From: Maritalea sp051251695
Lineage (GTDB): Bacteria; Pseudomonadota; Alphaproteobacteria; Rhizobiales; Devosiaceae
DNA length: 64,000 nucleotides
Direction: 5' to 3'
Assembly: GCF_051251695.1 (NCBI RefSeq)
Contig: NZ_JBPOEU010000020.1
Location: 1-64,000, forward strand
A model generated the notes under the pieces. That model was not told where the DNA came from, did not search any database, and saw only the letters and a program-made list of their open reading frames with translations. Of the stretch, positions 8,371 through 16,600 are shown piece after piece. The translations under genes and the position numbers were made by a program. Every line of letters begins with the position of its first letter. The stretch's first letter is position 1.

Positions 8371-9267
8371 TTGATAGAATTGATAGAATTGATAGAAAAA
8401 GTTATTAGAAATTTGTCAATTGCAAATTGCCGAGCATTTGTTAGTGGTATTGGCTCTACTCTGTCTGTTTTTCCTTATGATGTATATTTTCTGGATAGAA
8501 AATCTAGCTACAAGTCCGACCTCCAAGAGAGAATTTTAACCTTGGAGCAACGTTTGGCACACTCAGGTCTAATCTACGATGTTGGGAATAAGAAATCAGA
8601 AACACTCTACAGCGACACGTTATCATTTGACGTGTCGAAACGTCTTAGCTCTGCTCGTGAGTTTTCAAAACTTGGCGCTGTAGGTGCTGGCACTATATCA
8701 ATAATGCTGAAAGACCACGATATATCGGTAAGAGACAGTATTCTTAGATGTTTCACGAACCCTGACGATGAGAAAATAAAGCAAATTTTAGTATTGCTTG
8801 ATCATCCAGACGAAAAAGTGAGATCACAACTCTTACGAATGCTAGGTCAAATGGGCGAGGCAGCTAAAGATCCACTTCTAAAAATGACCTATGACCTTGA
8901 CCATCGATTTAGATCATATGCGCTTTACGCTATGATTGAGGCTGAAATCGAAAATTTGCAGATGTTCGATCGCGCACTCGAAATGAAAACGGACGAAAGT
9001 GAATATGTTCGAAAAAGGGTCGCCGACTTTATCGCGATGTACGGATATCTAGATCTCGAAAAATCTCGCGGAGTAGTTGAAGACCTCCTTACCGATGACA
9101 GTTCGATGGTTGTACTAGCGTCCCTAGAAGCACTTTCATGCTTTCAAACAAATCAACTTGAAAATTTTATCAGACTTGTAGAACTGCTTGTCTTCTCTTC
9201 ATCACCGGAAATACGGAATGCAAGCATTAGTTTTTTGAATACGCTGGAGGGCAGCAAAAATGTCTAG
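8371..9267 (+). CDS. HEAT-repeat-like protein (298 aa)
   Basis: The frame begins with TTG 8371, and the first ATG-encoded Met comes only near residue 110. The N-terminal 95 residues are of unknown type. From about 95 to 290 there are five to six helical-hairpin repeats of HEAT/PBS type, for example LKDHDISVRDSILRCF, LLDHPDEKVRSQLLRML and YDLDHRFRSYALYAMI, each with the Asp/Arg pattern of that fold. Such proteins usually act as scaffolds. The last codons overlap the following DUF2335 gene by 8 bp, so the two are likely coupled. The opening repeat of TTGATAGAA encodes IELIELIE and may be slippage-prone. Confidence 0.6.
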   Translation: MIELIELIEKVIRNLSIANCRAFVSGIGSTLSVFPYDVYFLDRKSSYKSDLQERILTLEQRLAHSGLIYDVGNKKSETLYSDTLSFDVSKRLSSAREFSKLGAVGAGTISIMLKDHDISVRDSILRCFTNPDDEKIKQILVLLDHPDEKVRSQLLRMLGQMGEAAKDPLLKMTYDLDHRFRSYALYAMIEAEIENLQMFDRALEMKTDESEYVRKRVADFIAMYGYLDLEKSRGVVEDLLTDDSSMVVLASLEALSCFQTNQLENFIRLVELLVFSSSPEIRNASISFLNTLEGSKNV

Positions 9268-9652
9268 CGAAGTAAGAAACATAAATTTTCTCCCGCCCCC
9301 TGACATTGCTAGGGAATATGAGTCCATTTACCCTGGATTTCTTAAGTGGCAAATGGACATAATTGAACACGAAGCTGATCATGCTAGAAAAGCGGGCATT
9401 GCCGCTCGTGAATATGATATAGCGCGTCTAAGGATTTTCGAAAATGTTTTGAAGCGTGGGCAAATGTTCGGACTGCTAATTGGCCTGTTTGCTCTTGCTG
9501 CTGGTTCATATACCGCGATCTCCGGAGCTGAAATTAGTGGCGGACTAATAGGCTCTGGCGGAGTAATAGGTCTGGTGGCGGTTTTCGTATTTGGCAGAAA
9601 TGCCGACAAACAAAAACTCCCTGTTGAGGTACCGCAGATGACTGACAATTGA
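9260..9652 (+). CDS. DUF2335 family membrane protein (130 aa)
   Basis: The product matches the DUF2335 layout. It has an N-terminal LPPPDIAREYESIYPGFLKW segment, a charged helix rich in His, Glu and Arg, then RGQMFGLLIGLFALAAGSYT and a Gly-rich GGLIGSGGVIGLVAVFVFGR forming two membrane helices. DUF2335 proteins are small predicted inner-membrane proteins common on integrative elements and prophages, with no established function. It overlaps the HEAT-repeat gene at its start. Nothing co-directional follows closely before the integrase. Confidence 0.75.
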   Translation: MSSEVRNINFLPPPDIAREYESIYPGFLKWQMDIIEHEADHARKAGIAAREYDIARLRIFENVLKRGQMFGLLIGLFALAAGSYTAISGAEISGGLIGSGGVIGLVAVFVFGRNADKQKLPVEVPQMTDN

Positions 9653-9829
9653 ACAGCAACATATTTGCAATCACTTTCATGGACTTAATCTGCGCACGAG
9701 GGGCAAGCGTGGTGCCTCGCATAGCCGCAACTAACTCATATTCAACCGGCAAGTAGCTAACGTCAAACCAACCAACTCGCCCCAAACCATACCCTGACAC
9801 GCGGATGTTTTGGTCTTAATTTGGTTGGC
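9653..9829. other. 177-bp region upstream of the integrase with a short att-like match
   Basis: GACACGCGGAT (9796-9806) is an 11-bp match to the core of the tRNA-Met repeat, only 24 bp before the integrase start. The match stops there, so it is either a vestigial attachment site or chance. No gene is supported here. Confidence 0.35.
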
Positions 9830-11023
9830 ATGAGAATGAAGCTAACCACAAAATCAATTGATGCGCTACCGACTGCTGAAAGCAAACGGTATGAAGTACG
9901 CGATAGTCACATATCCGGGTTCATGGTCAGAGTGTCTTGCGTTGGTAAGAAGGTGTTTTACCTCAATAAGCGCATTGATGGTCGATCACGTCGCATTAAG
10001 CTGGGTGAATATCCTATGATGTCGCTCGCAGAAGCACGTCAGAAGGCCCAAGGCGTATTGCGCGACATATCCCTCAGTGAGTTCGATAAGGACGGTACTG
10101 GCTCGCTTGAGCGCTCTGTGCCAACGCTTCAGGAAGTGATTGAGCAGTTCATTGAACTGTATGCCAAGCCACGCAATAAGGATTGGAAAGGCACCCAGTC
10201 AGTTCTGTGCAAGTTCAGTGTTTTGAATTCACACCCAATCGATCAGATCAATCGTCGTGATGTGCACGAGGTGTTGGATCGTATTGTTGCTAGTGGCACA
10301 CCTACCCGTGCCAATCGCGCATTGGCTGCTATCAAGAAGCTGATGAACTGGGCTGTTGATCGTGGCTATATCGATGTTTCACCTATCGCCAGTATGAAAC
10401 CACCCACGAAGGAAGTGCCGCGCGAACGTGTACTGAATGATGATGAGGTATGTGGTTGCTGGAATGGTGCAATTGAAGAAGGTTATCCTTTCACCCAATT
10501 TGTCCACATCCTAACGCTATTAGGTCAACGTCGAGGCGAAGTGGCTGGCATGCGTTGGTCTGAGTTAGACCTCGACAAGGGATTGTGGACCCTACCCTCG
10601 TCCCGTGCAAAAAACGGCACTGCCCATTTCGTGCCTTTACCTAAACTTGCGTTAGACATTCTGAACTCGATCCCACGTTTTATGAACAGTGATTTTGTAT
10701 TCACCACAACTGGCACCTCACCCATTTCTGGCTTTGGTCGTCTAAAACGCCGCCTTGACGAACATGTTGGCCTAGATGCACCTGATTGGCGCTTTCACGA
10801 TCTACGACGCACAATGGCCACAGGCATGGCAGAGTTGCGTGTTGCGCCTCATATCATTGAAGCCATTCTAAATCACAAATCGGGTATCGTCTCTGGCGTC
10901 GCAGCGGTGTATAACCGTCACCTATACTTAGATGAAAAACTTGAAGCATTAGAATTATGGGCGAACAAAATCGAGACGATGACCAGTGCAATACCTTCCG
11001 CAAAAAAGCAATTGGCGAGCTAG
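9830..11023 (+). CDS. int: P4-type tyrosine integrase (DUF4102 N-terminus)
   Basis: The N-terminal 80 residues (KLTTKSIDALPTAESKRYEV and IKLGEYPMMSLAEAR) are the DUF4102 arm-binding domain. A SAM-like core-binding domain follows, and then the catalytic domain. The active set is visible: Arg in GQRRGEVAGMRW, His-x-x-Arg in FHDLRRT, His in LNHKSG and the nucleophile Tyr in AVYNRH. Length (397 aa) is normal for the family. P4-type integrases insert elements into tRNA 3' ends, which agrees with the tRNA-Met repeats around this element. I chose ATG 9830 over TTG 9821. The gene's central position in the element is unusual for this family. Confidence 0.93.
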   Translation: MRMKLTTKSIDALPTAESKRYEVRDSHISGFMVRVSCVGKKVFYLNKRIDGRSRRIKLGEYPMMSLAEARQKAQGVLRDISLSEFDKDGTGSLERSVPTLQEVIEQFIELYAKPRNKDWKGTQSVLCKFSVLNSHPIDQINRRDVHEVLDRIVASGTPTRANRALAAIKKLMNWAVDRGYIDVSPIASMKPPTKEVPRERVLNDDEVCGCWNGAIEEGYPFTQFVHILTLLGQRRGEVAGMRWSELDLDKGLWTLPSSRAKNGTAHFVPLPKLALDILNSIPRFMNSDFVFTTTGTSPISGFGRLKRRLDEHVGLDAPDWRFHDLRRTMATGMAELRVAPHIIEAILNHKSGIVSGVAAVYNRHLYLDEKLEALELWANKIETMTSAIPSAKKQLAS

Positions 11024-11568
11024 AAGGTGCGCTGCACATTGAAGTGGACAACCAACTCCAGTCCGATCTGGATGAGTTATGCTCGACATACAGACCTATC
11101 GCCAGATCAGTCCCATCCAAACTAAATGGCGCCCCTTCTACTAAGGATCTGTCAAAGCAAATCCAGTGGTTCAAAAACAATACCATCAATCCTGCTCAGA
11201 CCTTGCTTAAAGCACTTACAGTGGACGCACATGAGATGCGTACGGCCATGACACCTGAATTAGACAAATTGATCGATAGTGAGCACCTAGTTCCTGCCTT
11301 GGAAAAGCTTCTTGATCAAGCTGACGATGTATATGTTGAATTGGATCAGCAGCTATATCACCGCATAACGAACAAGCAGCAAATCCAGTACGAAGTCGTT
11401 TTGGCACTCTACAAAATGTTTGATTACAATCTTGGCGACGATTTTACAAAACGCGGTACAGCGACAGTTGATTTGGCACTTCACATAGCATGTGGCGAAG
11501 TCTTGAAGCACAAAGAACAAATCAACTTAATCGTGAAAGCTGTTAGATTACAGGTGTCTAAGGGCTAG
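10957..11568 (+). CDS. hypothetical helical protein overlapping the integrase end (203 aa)
   Basis: The frame starts with ATG 10957 inside the last 67 bp of int in another frame. A GTG near 11043 would avoid the overlap and cannot be excluded. The product is soluble and almost entirely helical, rich in Leu, Asp and Lys, with no catalytic motif or membrane segment. It precedes the AlpA-like gene by 130 bp. The long overlap suggests expression coupled to the integrase, but function is unknown. Confidence 0.5.
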   Translation: MGEQNRDDDQCNTFRKKAIGELEGALHIEVDNQLQSDLDELCSTYRPIARSVPSKLNGAPSTKDLSKQIQWFKNNTINPAQTLLKALTVDAHEMRTAMTPELDKLIDSEHLVPALEKLLDQADDVYVELDQQLYHRITNKQQIQYEVVLALYKMFDYNLGDDFTKRGTATVDLALHIACGEVLKHKEQINLIVKAVRLQVSKG

Positions 11569-11698
11569 CTAAATTCAAGCTGAGTTAGCTTCAGGCTTTG
11601 CTCGTAATCTCCATCAACTTACGACATCCTATGGCTGTTAACACTTAGAATACAGGAGCGCTCCTTCATTCAAATCTAACTGAATAAAGGAAAGACAA

Positions 11699-11923
11699 AT
11701 GAAATTACAAAGCGGCCAACAGGCCCTTGCAAACAGATCAGACCTGAAAGGGTTTGGCATCAAAGTCAGCAACAGCACTTTGCTCCGTTGGGAGCAGAAT
11801 GGACGTTTTCCAAGACGCATTCGCATGGCTGGCACGAGCGTAGCATGGCTCAAATCTGAGCTTGATGCTTGGCTAGCAGATCGTGCCGAAGAGCGCTCAC
11901 GCACTCACTACGCTGATTTTTAG
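11699..11923 (+). CDS. AlpA/MerR-like excisionase-type regulator (74 aa)
   Basis: ATG 11699 follows AAAGGAAAG. The protein has the small winged-helix form of AlpA/Xis regulators: SNSTLLRWEQNGRFPRRIRM is the typical S-x-x-T-x-x-R/W...F-P-x-x-x helix-turn-wing, and VAWLKSELDAWLADR is the usual closing helix. AlpA-like proteins activate or direct excision of P4-type integrases and often also control replication genes. It lies between int and the primase gene, as in many satellites and integrative elements. Confidence 0.8.
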   Translation: MKLQSGQQALANRSDLKGFGIKVSNSTLLRWEQNGRFPRRIRMAGTSVAWLKSELDAWLADRAEERSRTHYADF

Positions 11924-12035
11924 CACGGGGCCGCATTAGCCTCAACCTTCTAACAATTAGGCCAATCACAAACACACGCATTTGCGTGCATGGCGAAGCT
12001 CTGCTCCGTGGTTGGCCATAACGAAAGAAATCGAT

Positions 12036-13013
12036 ATGACAAATAATAAGCAACACAAATCCACAAAGCATCCCCAAAACACGGCCCGCATTTTTCAGGA
12101 TTATGAAGATGACGAACATGTTCTTCGTAGCCAATATGGCTTCTTGCAAGATGTCTGGGACTTTTGCGAAGACATTAGCGATCCCGTTTACACCTTCCTT
12201 GCGTTTAAAGAAGTAACAACCGGAAAATGGGTCGAACACGCTGTCGAAGCAGGTGGTGCGCTCAATGAGGTCACAAAACTCCTCACCAAACATTCGCGTT
12301 ACGATTATGATCAGTATTTCTGTCCCAATCCATTTTCTAAGCCATGGCGCAAAAGACAATTCGCATTACCCACACGATTTAGTTGGTGCGATATTGATGA
12401 CGGTGATCCTGAAGAATTCGATCCATTGCCGTCACTTGTTTGGGAAACGTCCCCAGATCGCACTCAAGGTTTGTGGTCATTGGATCAAACGTTGGCAGTT
12501 GGCGAGGCCGAGCAATATTCAAAAGCTTTGGCATACCATCATGGTGGCGACAAAAATGGTTGGTCAGCAACCAAAATGTTGCGTTTGATAGGTTCTATCA
12601 ACCATAAGCCCCAATATGATGAGCCGTTTGTTCGAACAATATCGTGCGATTGGACCGAAATTGAGTCGCGACCTTTGCCTCTCCAGTCGCCAATATATGA
12701 TTTACCCAACGGAGCAATAATTGTTGACGTTGATCCTGAAAAACACAACCCAAGAAACGTCCTAAAGCGCTACCGTGCCAATTTGCACGCAAAGGTTCGC
12801 TACTTGATTGGCAATCGCACCGTCAAAGAGCGCAATCGTTCAGCTCAAGTGTTTCACATGATCGCTGGGCTTTATGAAGCTGGCGCGTCAAATGATGAAA
12901 TCGCATGCGTGATTTGGGATAGCCCGTATTTCATCGACAAACATGGCAAAAATCTGAGCAAGCTCAACGATGAAATTGGCCGTGTGATCTCGAAGCTGGA
13001 GTCAAAATCATGA
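12036..13013 (+). CDS. RepB-like archaeo-eukaryotic-type primase (325 aa)
   Basis: I start at ATG 12036 (MTNNKQHK), preceded by a GAAAG site. A TTG at 11982 would add 18 unlikely residues. The central WCDIDDGDPEEF gives the acidic D-x-D metal site of AEP/PrimPol primases (RepB_primase type), followed by the conserved SLVWETSPDRTQGLW, where a basic-aromatic pattern contacts nucleotide, and by GDKNGWSATKMLRLIGSINHK. The C-terminal part (225-325) resembles a PriCT-like helical domain. It overlaps the helicase gene by 4 bp (ATGA). The pair would let the element replicate its DNA on its own after excision. Confidence 0.75.
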   Translation: MTNNKQHKSTKHPQNTARIFQDYEDDEHVLRSQYGFLQDVWDFCEDISDPVYTFLAFKEVTTGKWVEHAVEAGGALNEVTKLLTKHSRYDYDQYFCPNPFSKPWRKRQFALPTRFSWCDIDDGDPEEFDPLPSLVWETSPDRTQGLWSLDQTLAVGEAEQYSKALAYHHGGDKNGWSATKMLRLIGSINHKPQYDEPFVRTISCDWTEIESRPLPLQSPIYDLPNGAIIVDVDPEKHNPRNVLKRYRANLHAKVRYLIGNRTVKERNRSAQVFHMIAGLYEAGASNDEIACVIWDSPYFIDKHGKNLSKLNDEIGRVISKLESKS

Positions 13014-13996
13014 GTAGCAAGAAAAAAGAACTATTTGTTGATCTTGATAGCATTGAAGCCAAAGAAGTTGAATGGTTGTGGGAGCCATTCATACCGTTCA
13101 GCATGATCACAATCATGGAAGGTGACCCCGGCATTGGCAAATCGTTCTTAGCAATGCATTTGGCAGCACAAATCTCGATTGGTGGCGAACTCCCAGATGG
13201 TCAAAAGGTCGACAAGGGGCGAGTGCTTTACTTGAGTGCTGAAGATGACGCAGCATACACGATACGCCCTCGCATTGATGCAATGGGCGGTGACGCAGAG
13301 CAAATCCGCGTGCAGGGCGACTTTCTGTCGCTTGATGAAAAGGGCCTCAAAGCCCTTATGCGCGAAGTTAGACGTAAACCACCAGAATTGCTCATCCTGG
13401 ACCCACTGTTTGCTTACGTCCCAAGTGGTCAAGACATGTACAAGCCTAACGTCATTCGCCAGCTACTATCGTTTTTGAAGGATATAGCTGAGGCTGGTGA
13501 AACAGCAGTGTTGATTGTTCGTCATTTAACGAAGGCAAAGCATGACAAGGCAATTTACCGTGGTGGTGGATCAATGGATGTAATTGGAGCCGCACGTTCA
13601 GCTTTTCTTGTGTGTGAACATCCCAACGATTGCGACACGAAGTTGGTTGTCCACATCAAGCATAACATTGCACCTAGGGGTAAAACGCAAACATACGAGC
13701 TGTACGCTGAAGAAGAAGGCGAAATGGCGCAGCTTAATTGGCTTGGTCCTTCAGACATCACAATTGATGACTTGATCGATCCAAACAGTGGCACTCAAAT
13801 GTCAGCGCTGGACGAAGCTGTACAATTCCTTCGTGTTTTCCTCAAAAATGGCCCTGAACGGTCATCAGCCGTCGAGAAGGAAGCTGCAGCGCGCGATATT
13901 TCACCAAAAACGCTGGAACGAGCGCGACGAAGTCTTGGCATTAAAGCGAAAAAGACTAAGGACGGTTGGTATCAAAGCTTGCCTGAGGAAAAATAA
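13010..13996 (+). CDS. RepA-like hexameric replicative helicase (AAA_25), 328 aa
   Basis: The Walker A motif is GDPGIGKSF and Walker B is LLILDPLF. A conserved LSAEDD follows strand 2 and LIVRHLTKAK occupies the motif-3 position. This pattern is that of RSF1010 RepA/AAA_25 helicases from plasmids and prophages. A winged-helix-like tail (AAARDISPKTLERARRSLGI) closes the protein. The gene starts within the primase stop codon. Directly downstream lies a 590-bp gene-free region with repeats that I read as a candidate origin. The primase-helicase pair acts in the cytoplasm at the element's replication fork. Confidence 0.85.
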   Translation: MSSKKKELFVDLDSIEAKEVEWLWEPFIPFSMITIMEGDPGIGKSFLAMHLAAQISIGGELPDGQKVDKGRVLYLSAEDDAAYTIRPRIDAMGGDAEQIRVQGDFLSLDEKGLKALMREVRRKPPELLILDPLFAYVPSGQDMYKPNVIRQLLSFLKDIAEAGETAVLIVRHLTKAKHDKAIYRGGGSMDVIGAARSAFLVCEHPNDCDTKLVVHIKHNIAPRGKTQTYELYAEEEGEMAQLNWLGPSDITIDDLIDPNSGTQMSALDEAVQFLRVFLKNGPERSSAVEKEAAARDISPKTLERARRSLGIKAKKTKDGWYQSLPEEK

Positions 13997-14587
13997 CCAC
14001 AGATGGGGATTAAGTGCGCCAAGATCGTCAACATCGTCATTGTTAGCGTTGGCGCACTTATTATTCAACATCGCCACAACAATACATGGCGTCCTTGACG
14101 TTCTTGGCGTTGTTGCAATTTGTACCATGATCAGGATATGAAGAATTTGTGTTGAATATTCAAACACTTAACCCGTCTAGTGAGTGTCACGCAAACTGCG
14201 AGCCTACTAGGGCATTTAACTCATTGGTTTATCGAATAAATTTTCAATTTCGCTGATCATATGGGTAAAATCTACTAGAGGGGTTAACTCATTGATACTA
14301 TTATATAATGTCATAGTATACTATTTTAAGGTATGTATACGCGTGTGTGCGCACGTGAGTAGCATTTACTCATATACCCCACCTGTGGCCACTGGAAGCT
14401 GAGCGCTCAAAACCTCAGAAATGCATTTGAGCGCTTGAACGCGAATAACGGTGTCCGTCTTAAAAAAACGTCCCTCCCCCTGTGCCAATTGCCACATGGC
14501 ATTTTCTTCCACTAGACCACCAACTTGCGTTTACGCCGCAATTAACTAATAGTGAGAGACTTTAGAATTTCCAGTTTCTGTTGAAAA
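13997..14587. other. candidate replication origin region of the element
   Basis: This gene-free stretch contains ordered repeats. A 12-bp perfect inverted repeat (14011-14022 with 14049-14060) lies just after the helicase gene. Two direct repeats share CTACTAG-N5-TTAACTCATTG (14204-14226 and 14272-14294), and an inverted third copy with two mismatches lies at 14166-14181. An AT-rich segment follows (about 14293-14340), then a 10-bp inverted repeat (14402-14411 with 14426-14435). Iterons next to AT-rich DNA and a helicase gene are the classic layout of a theta-type origin. Confidence 0.6.
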
Positions 14588-15145
14588 ATGTATTTGATTT
14601 CAGATTATCAAGAGACTGAACAGGCCTTTGAAGAATTCAGGCAGGCTGTCGTTCGTCAGGGGAGACTTCACCCAGACACCCATGTTGGTTGGCCTGGTGG
14701 TCACGTCATCAAAAACGTATACTGGTTCCAAAACGCCAACGTGTGGTGCCTTCCCTTACGTTCACCTCCCAAGAAACCAAACGAGTGTCGCCACTGGATT
14801 TGTTTTGGAATCTCCAACCCTGCTGAAGTGTCCCAACATTCGATTACGTTAGAAATCAACCCTCCGCACAGCGGCCAAGGGAAAGGTCCATCAGGCGCAT
14901 TTCTTAAGGACGATCGAGGACAGTTGTATATTGCTCATTCTGGCAAAGTTGGTGGGAGCAAAAAGGGCATGACACGTGCGGCCTTTATAGAATTCTGCTC
15001 AGTTTCCAAAAAACAGTTTATAAATGAGCGCGGTCAAGACATGTTCATCTTCGGCCCCTTCTGCAGCAATAACTGGATTGATGACTTGAGCGTATTCATC
15101 CACGAAGTTGCAGCATTCAAGGAAAAGTTCAAAAAGTCACTGTAG
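14588..15145 (+). CDS. hypothetical protein of unknown family (185 aa)
   Basis: ATG 14588 begins a soluble protein rich in aromatics, Gly and Lys. The block GPSGAFLKDDRGQLYIAHSG followed by KVGGSKKGMTRAAF reads like a compact beta-hairpin domain that I have an impression of seeing beside nuclease or DNA-binding domains, but I cannot name the family. There is no signal peptide or membrane segment. It stands alone between the candidate origin and a 443-bp gap, upstream of the restriction-modification genes, so it may be a cargo gene with a nucleic-acid role. Confidence 0.5.
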   Translation: MYLISDYQETEQAFEEFRQAVVRQGRLHPDTHVGWPGGHVIKNVYWFQNANVWCLPLRSPPKKPNECRHWICFGISNPAEVSQHSITLEINPPHSGQGKGPSGAFLKDDRGQLYIAHSGKVGGSKKGMTRAAFIEFCSVSKKQFINERGQDMFIFGPFCSNNWIDDLSVFIHEVAAFKEKFKKSL

Positions 15146-15588
15146 CAGAGTGTTTATTCGTTCAACTATCGCACACCAAGTCGAATTGTTTGCATATTTA
15201 TTTGAGAATGCCCGTGTGACCACATGCTCAAAATCTTGGCATTGACTTGCACGTTGGATTGACACGCTGACTAATCATCACACTTTCAGACTCGCCATCG
15301 TTTGAATTTAGCCAATCCAATCAATGTCTCCATCTTCACCATCACCTGTGGTTACTCTTATTGGGTGGCATGTGGGATAGTTCGCGGGTGATTAGGCGCT
15401 CTTTTTGGTGACATTCGTGTTGGTTACCTATCGAACACCTAATTCATGCTGACTACACGCAGAAAACTGAACCACGAGCACCAACGCGAATTTTGGTGCA
15501 ATGACCACTCACATTTTGGACTAAATGGCACCACTGGCTCATTGTAACGCTGCCGCGCAGGCGAATGGCCGTGTAGGGCTTGGCTTGA
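15146..15588. other. 443-bp gap with no supported feature
   Basis: No frame of convincing length or start, no tRNA and no clear terminator are visible here. Confidence 0.4.
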
Positions 15589-15852
15589 TTACAGACGCTT
15601 CATTAGCTCACGTCTGATCCTGCGCCACTTACCCTGCTCGAATGTATCAGTGTCTTGCTGTGCCCAATCTTCACGCGCTATCGCAGCATCCAGCGCTTTA
15701 TCACCATGTTGTTCGATTAGGTCTTCGATGATCAGATCAATCGTTTCCTGTGGCAATAGATACGGCGCTACGAAATATGCGTACAACTCGAACAGCCCAA
15801 TGGCTGCGATCAATATCAGAAAGGTGAAAAGCAAGTTGATGGTGTTGTCCAT
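15589..15852 (-). CDS. small single-pass membrane protein (87 aa)
   Basis: The product starts MDNTINLLFTFLILIAAIGL, so it has one N-terminal membrane helix that continues to about residue 33. A cytoplasmic tail follows, rich in Asp, Glu and Arg (LIIEDLIEQHGDKALDAAIA, then WRRIRRELMKRL). No domain is recognised. It is transcribed away from the neighbouring HTH gene, whose product could control both from the 84-bp divergent gap. Similar small anchored proteins are common on mobile elements. Confidence 0.55.
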   Translation of the reverse strand: MDNTINLLFTFLILIAAIGLFELYAYFVAPYLLPQETIDLIIEDLIEQHGDKALDAAIAREDWAQQDTDTFEQGKWRRIRRELMKRL

Positions 15853-15936
15853 GGCAATAACTCAAAAAACAACTTTACAATAACCTAAAATGGGATAATT
15901 CCAAAATCGGATTATTTGTCGCACACAACGACAGGA

Positions 15937-16194
15937 ATGTGTGTGCCCAGATCAATTCATTCAGACCAATACAAACGGCTGACCTCCATGCTGCTCGCCA
16001 CGCGTAAGAGTGCTGGGCTGACACAGCAAGATGTTGCCGACAGATTAGGTAAACCACAGTCTTATGTAGCAAAGATCGAGGGCAACGAGCGCAGAATTGA
16101 TTTAGTCGAGTTTGTAGCGCTAGCCGAAGCACTTGGCATTGAACCCAACACAATGTTCGCCAACGCGCTTTCAGCTATCTCCACTTCCAAATAG
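15937..16194 (+). CDS. XRE-family HTH regulator (85 aa)
   Basis: I start at ATG 15937 rather than TTG 15916, because an ACAGG site precedes it. Residues 15-75 form a standard helix-turn-helix of Cro/XRE type: LLATRKSAGLTQQDVADRLG then PQSYVAKIEGNERRI, and LVEFVALAEALGIEP. The protein is little more than the domain, as with immunity-type repressors and the controller (C) proteins of restriction-modification systems. A methyltransferase/nuclease pair lies 400 bp downstream, so a C-protein role is worth testing. It is divergent from a small membrane-protein gene. Confidence 0.8.
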   Translation: MCVPRSIHSDQYKRLTSMLLATRKSAGLTQQDVADRLGKPQSYVAKIEGNERRIDLVEFVALAEALGIEPNTMFANALSAISTSK

Positions 16195-16247
16195 AGTTTG
16201 TCCCTGACAAGGCGAGATGGACTGTTTTATCGATTGGTTGTCAAAAC

Positions 16248-16472
16248 ATGGAGACGATCATGACTGAAATCATCACACTCAAGCAAATCTGCGAAGAACT
16301 GAAAATCGACCCCCGCGAAGCACGTGAAAAGCTACGTACAGCAGCACGCGACAAAAAGAAGTTTCCAGCACTGGCTGCACACAAGCCACGCACACCGTGG
16401 CAATGGGTAAAGGGAAGTGATGGTGAGGAAGCTGTGTTAGGGGTGATAAAGATGCAAATCACCTCAAGCTGA
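16248..16472 (+). CDS. small hypothetical protein (74 aa), possibly DNA-binding
   Basis: ATG 16248 (or 16260) opens a basic protein. ITLKQICEELKIDPREAREK has the look of a short helix-turn-helix, followed by KLRTAARDKKKF and a Trp-containing end, TPWQWVKGSD. This style is frequent in small phage and element-encoded DNA-binding proteins. It lies between an XRE regulator and the methyltransferase gene, in the same direction. No family is assigned. Confidence 0.5.
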   Translation: METIMTEIITLKQICEELKIDPREAREKLRTAARDKKKFPALAAHKPRTPWQWVKGSDGEEAVLGVIKMQITSS

Positions 16473-16600
16473 AAATGAGTGTTCGAGAAATTGCTTGCCA
16501 CAGATTCATCCGCCACGCTAAACCAATAACACTGGTAAATTTATACACCATGCATATAGGTGCAATTCTTGCGCTGCTCAGCTTTTAACGAGGTCAAGTC

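Noticed and set aside
9534..9800. Minus-strand frame overlapping the DUF2335 end as a gene or remnant
   Set aside because: Most of it is the antisense of DUF2335. The remaining 50 codons look protein-like but match no family I can name.
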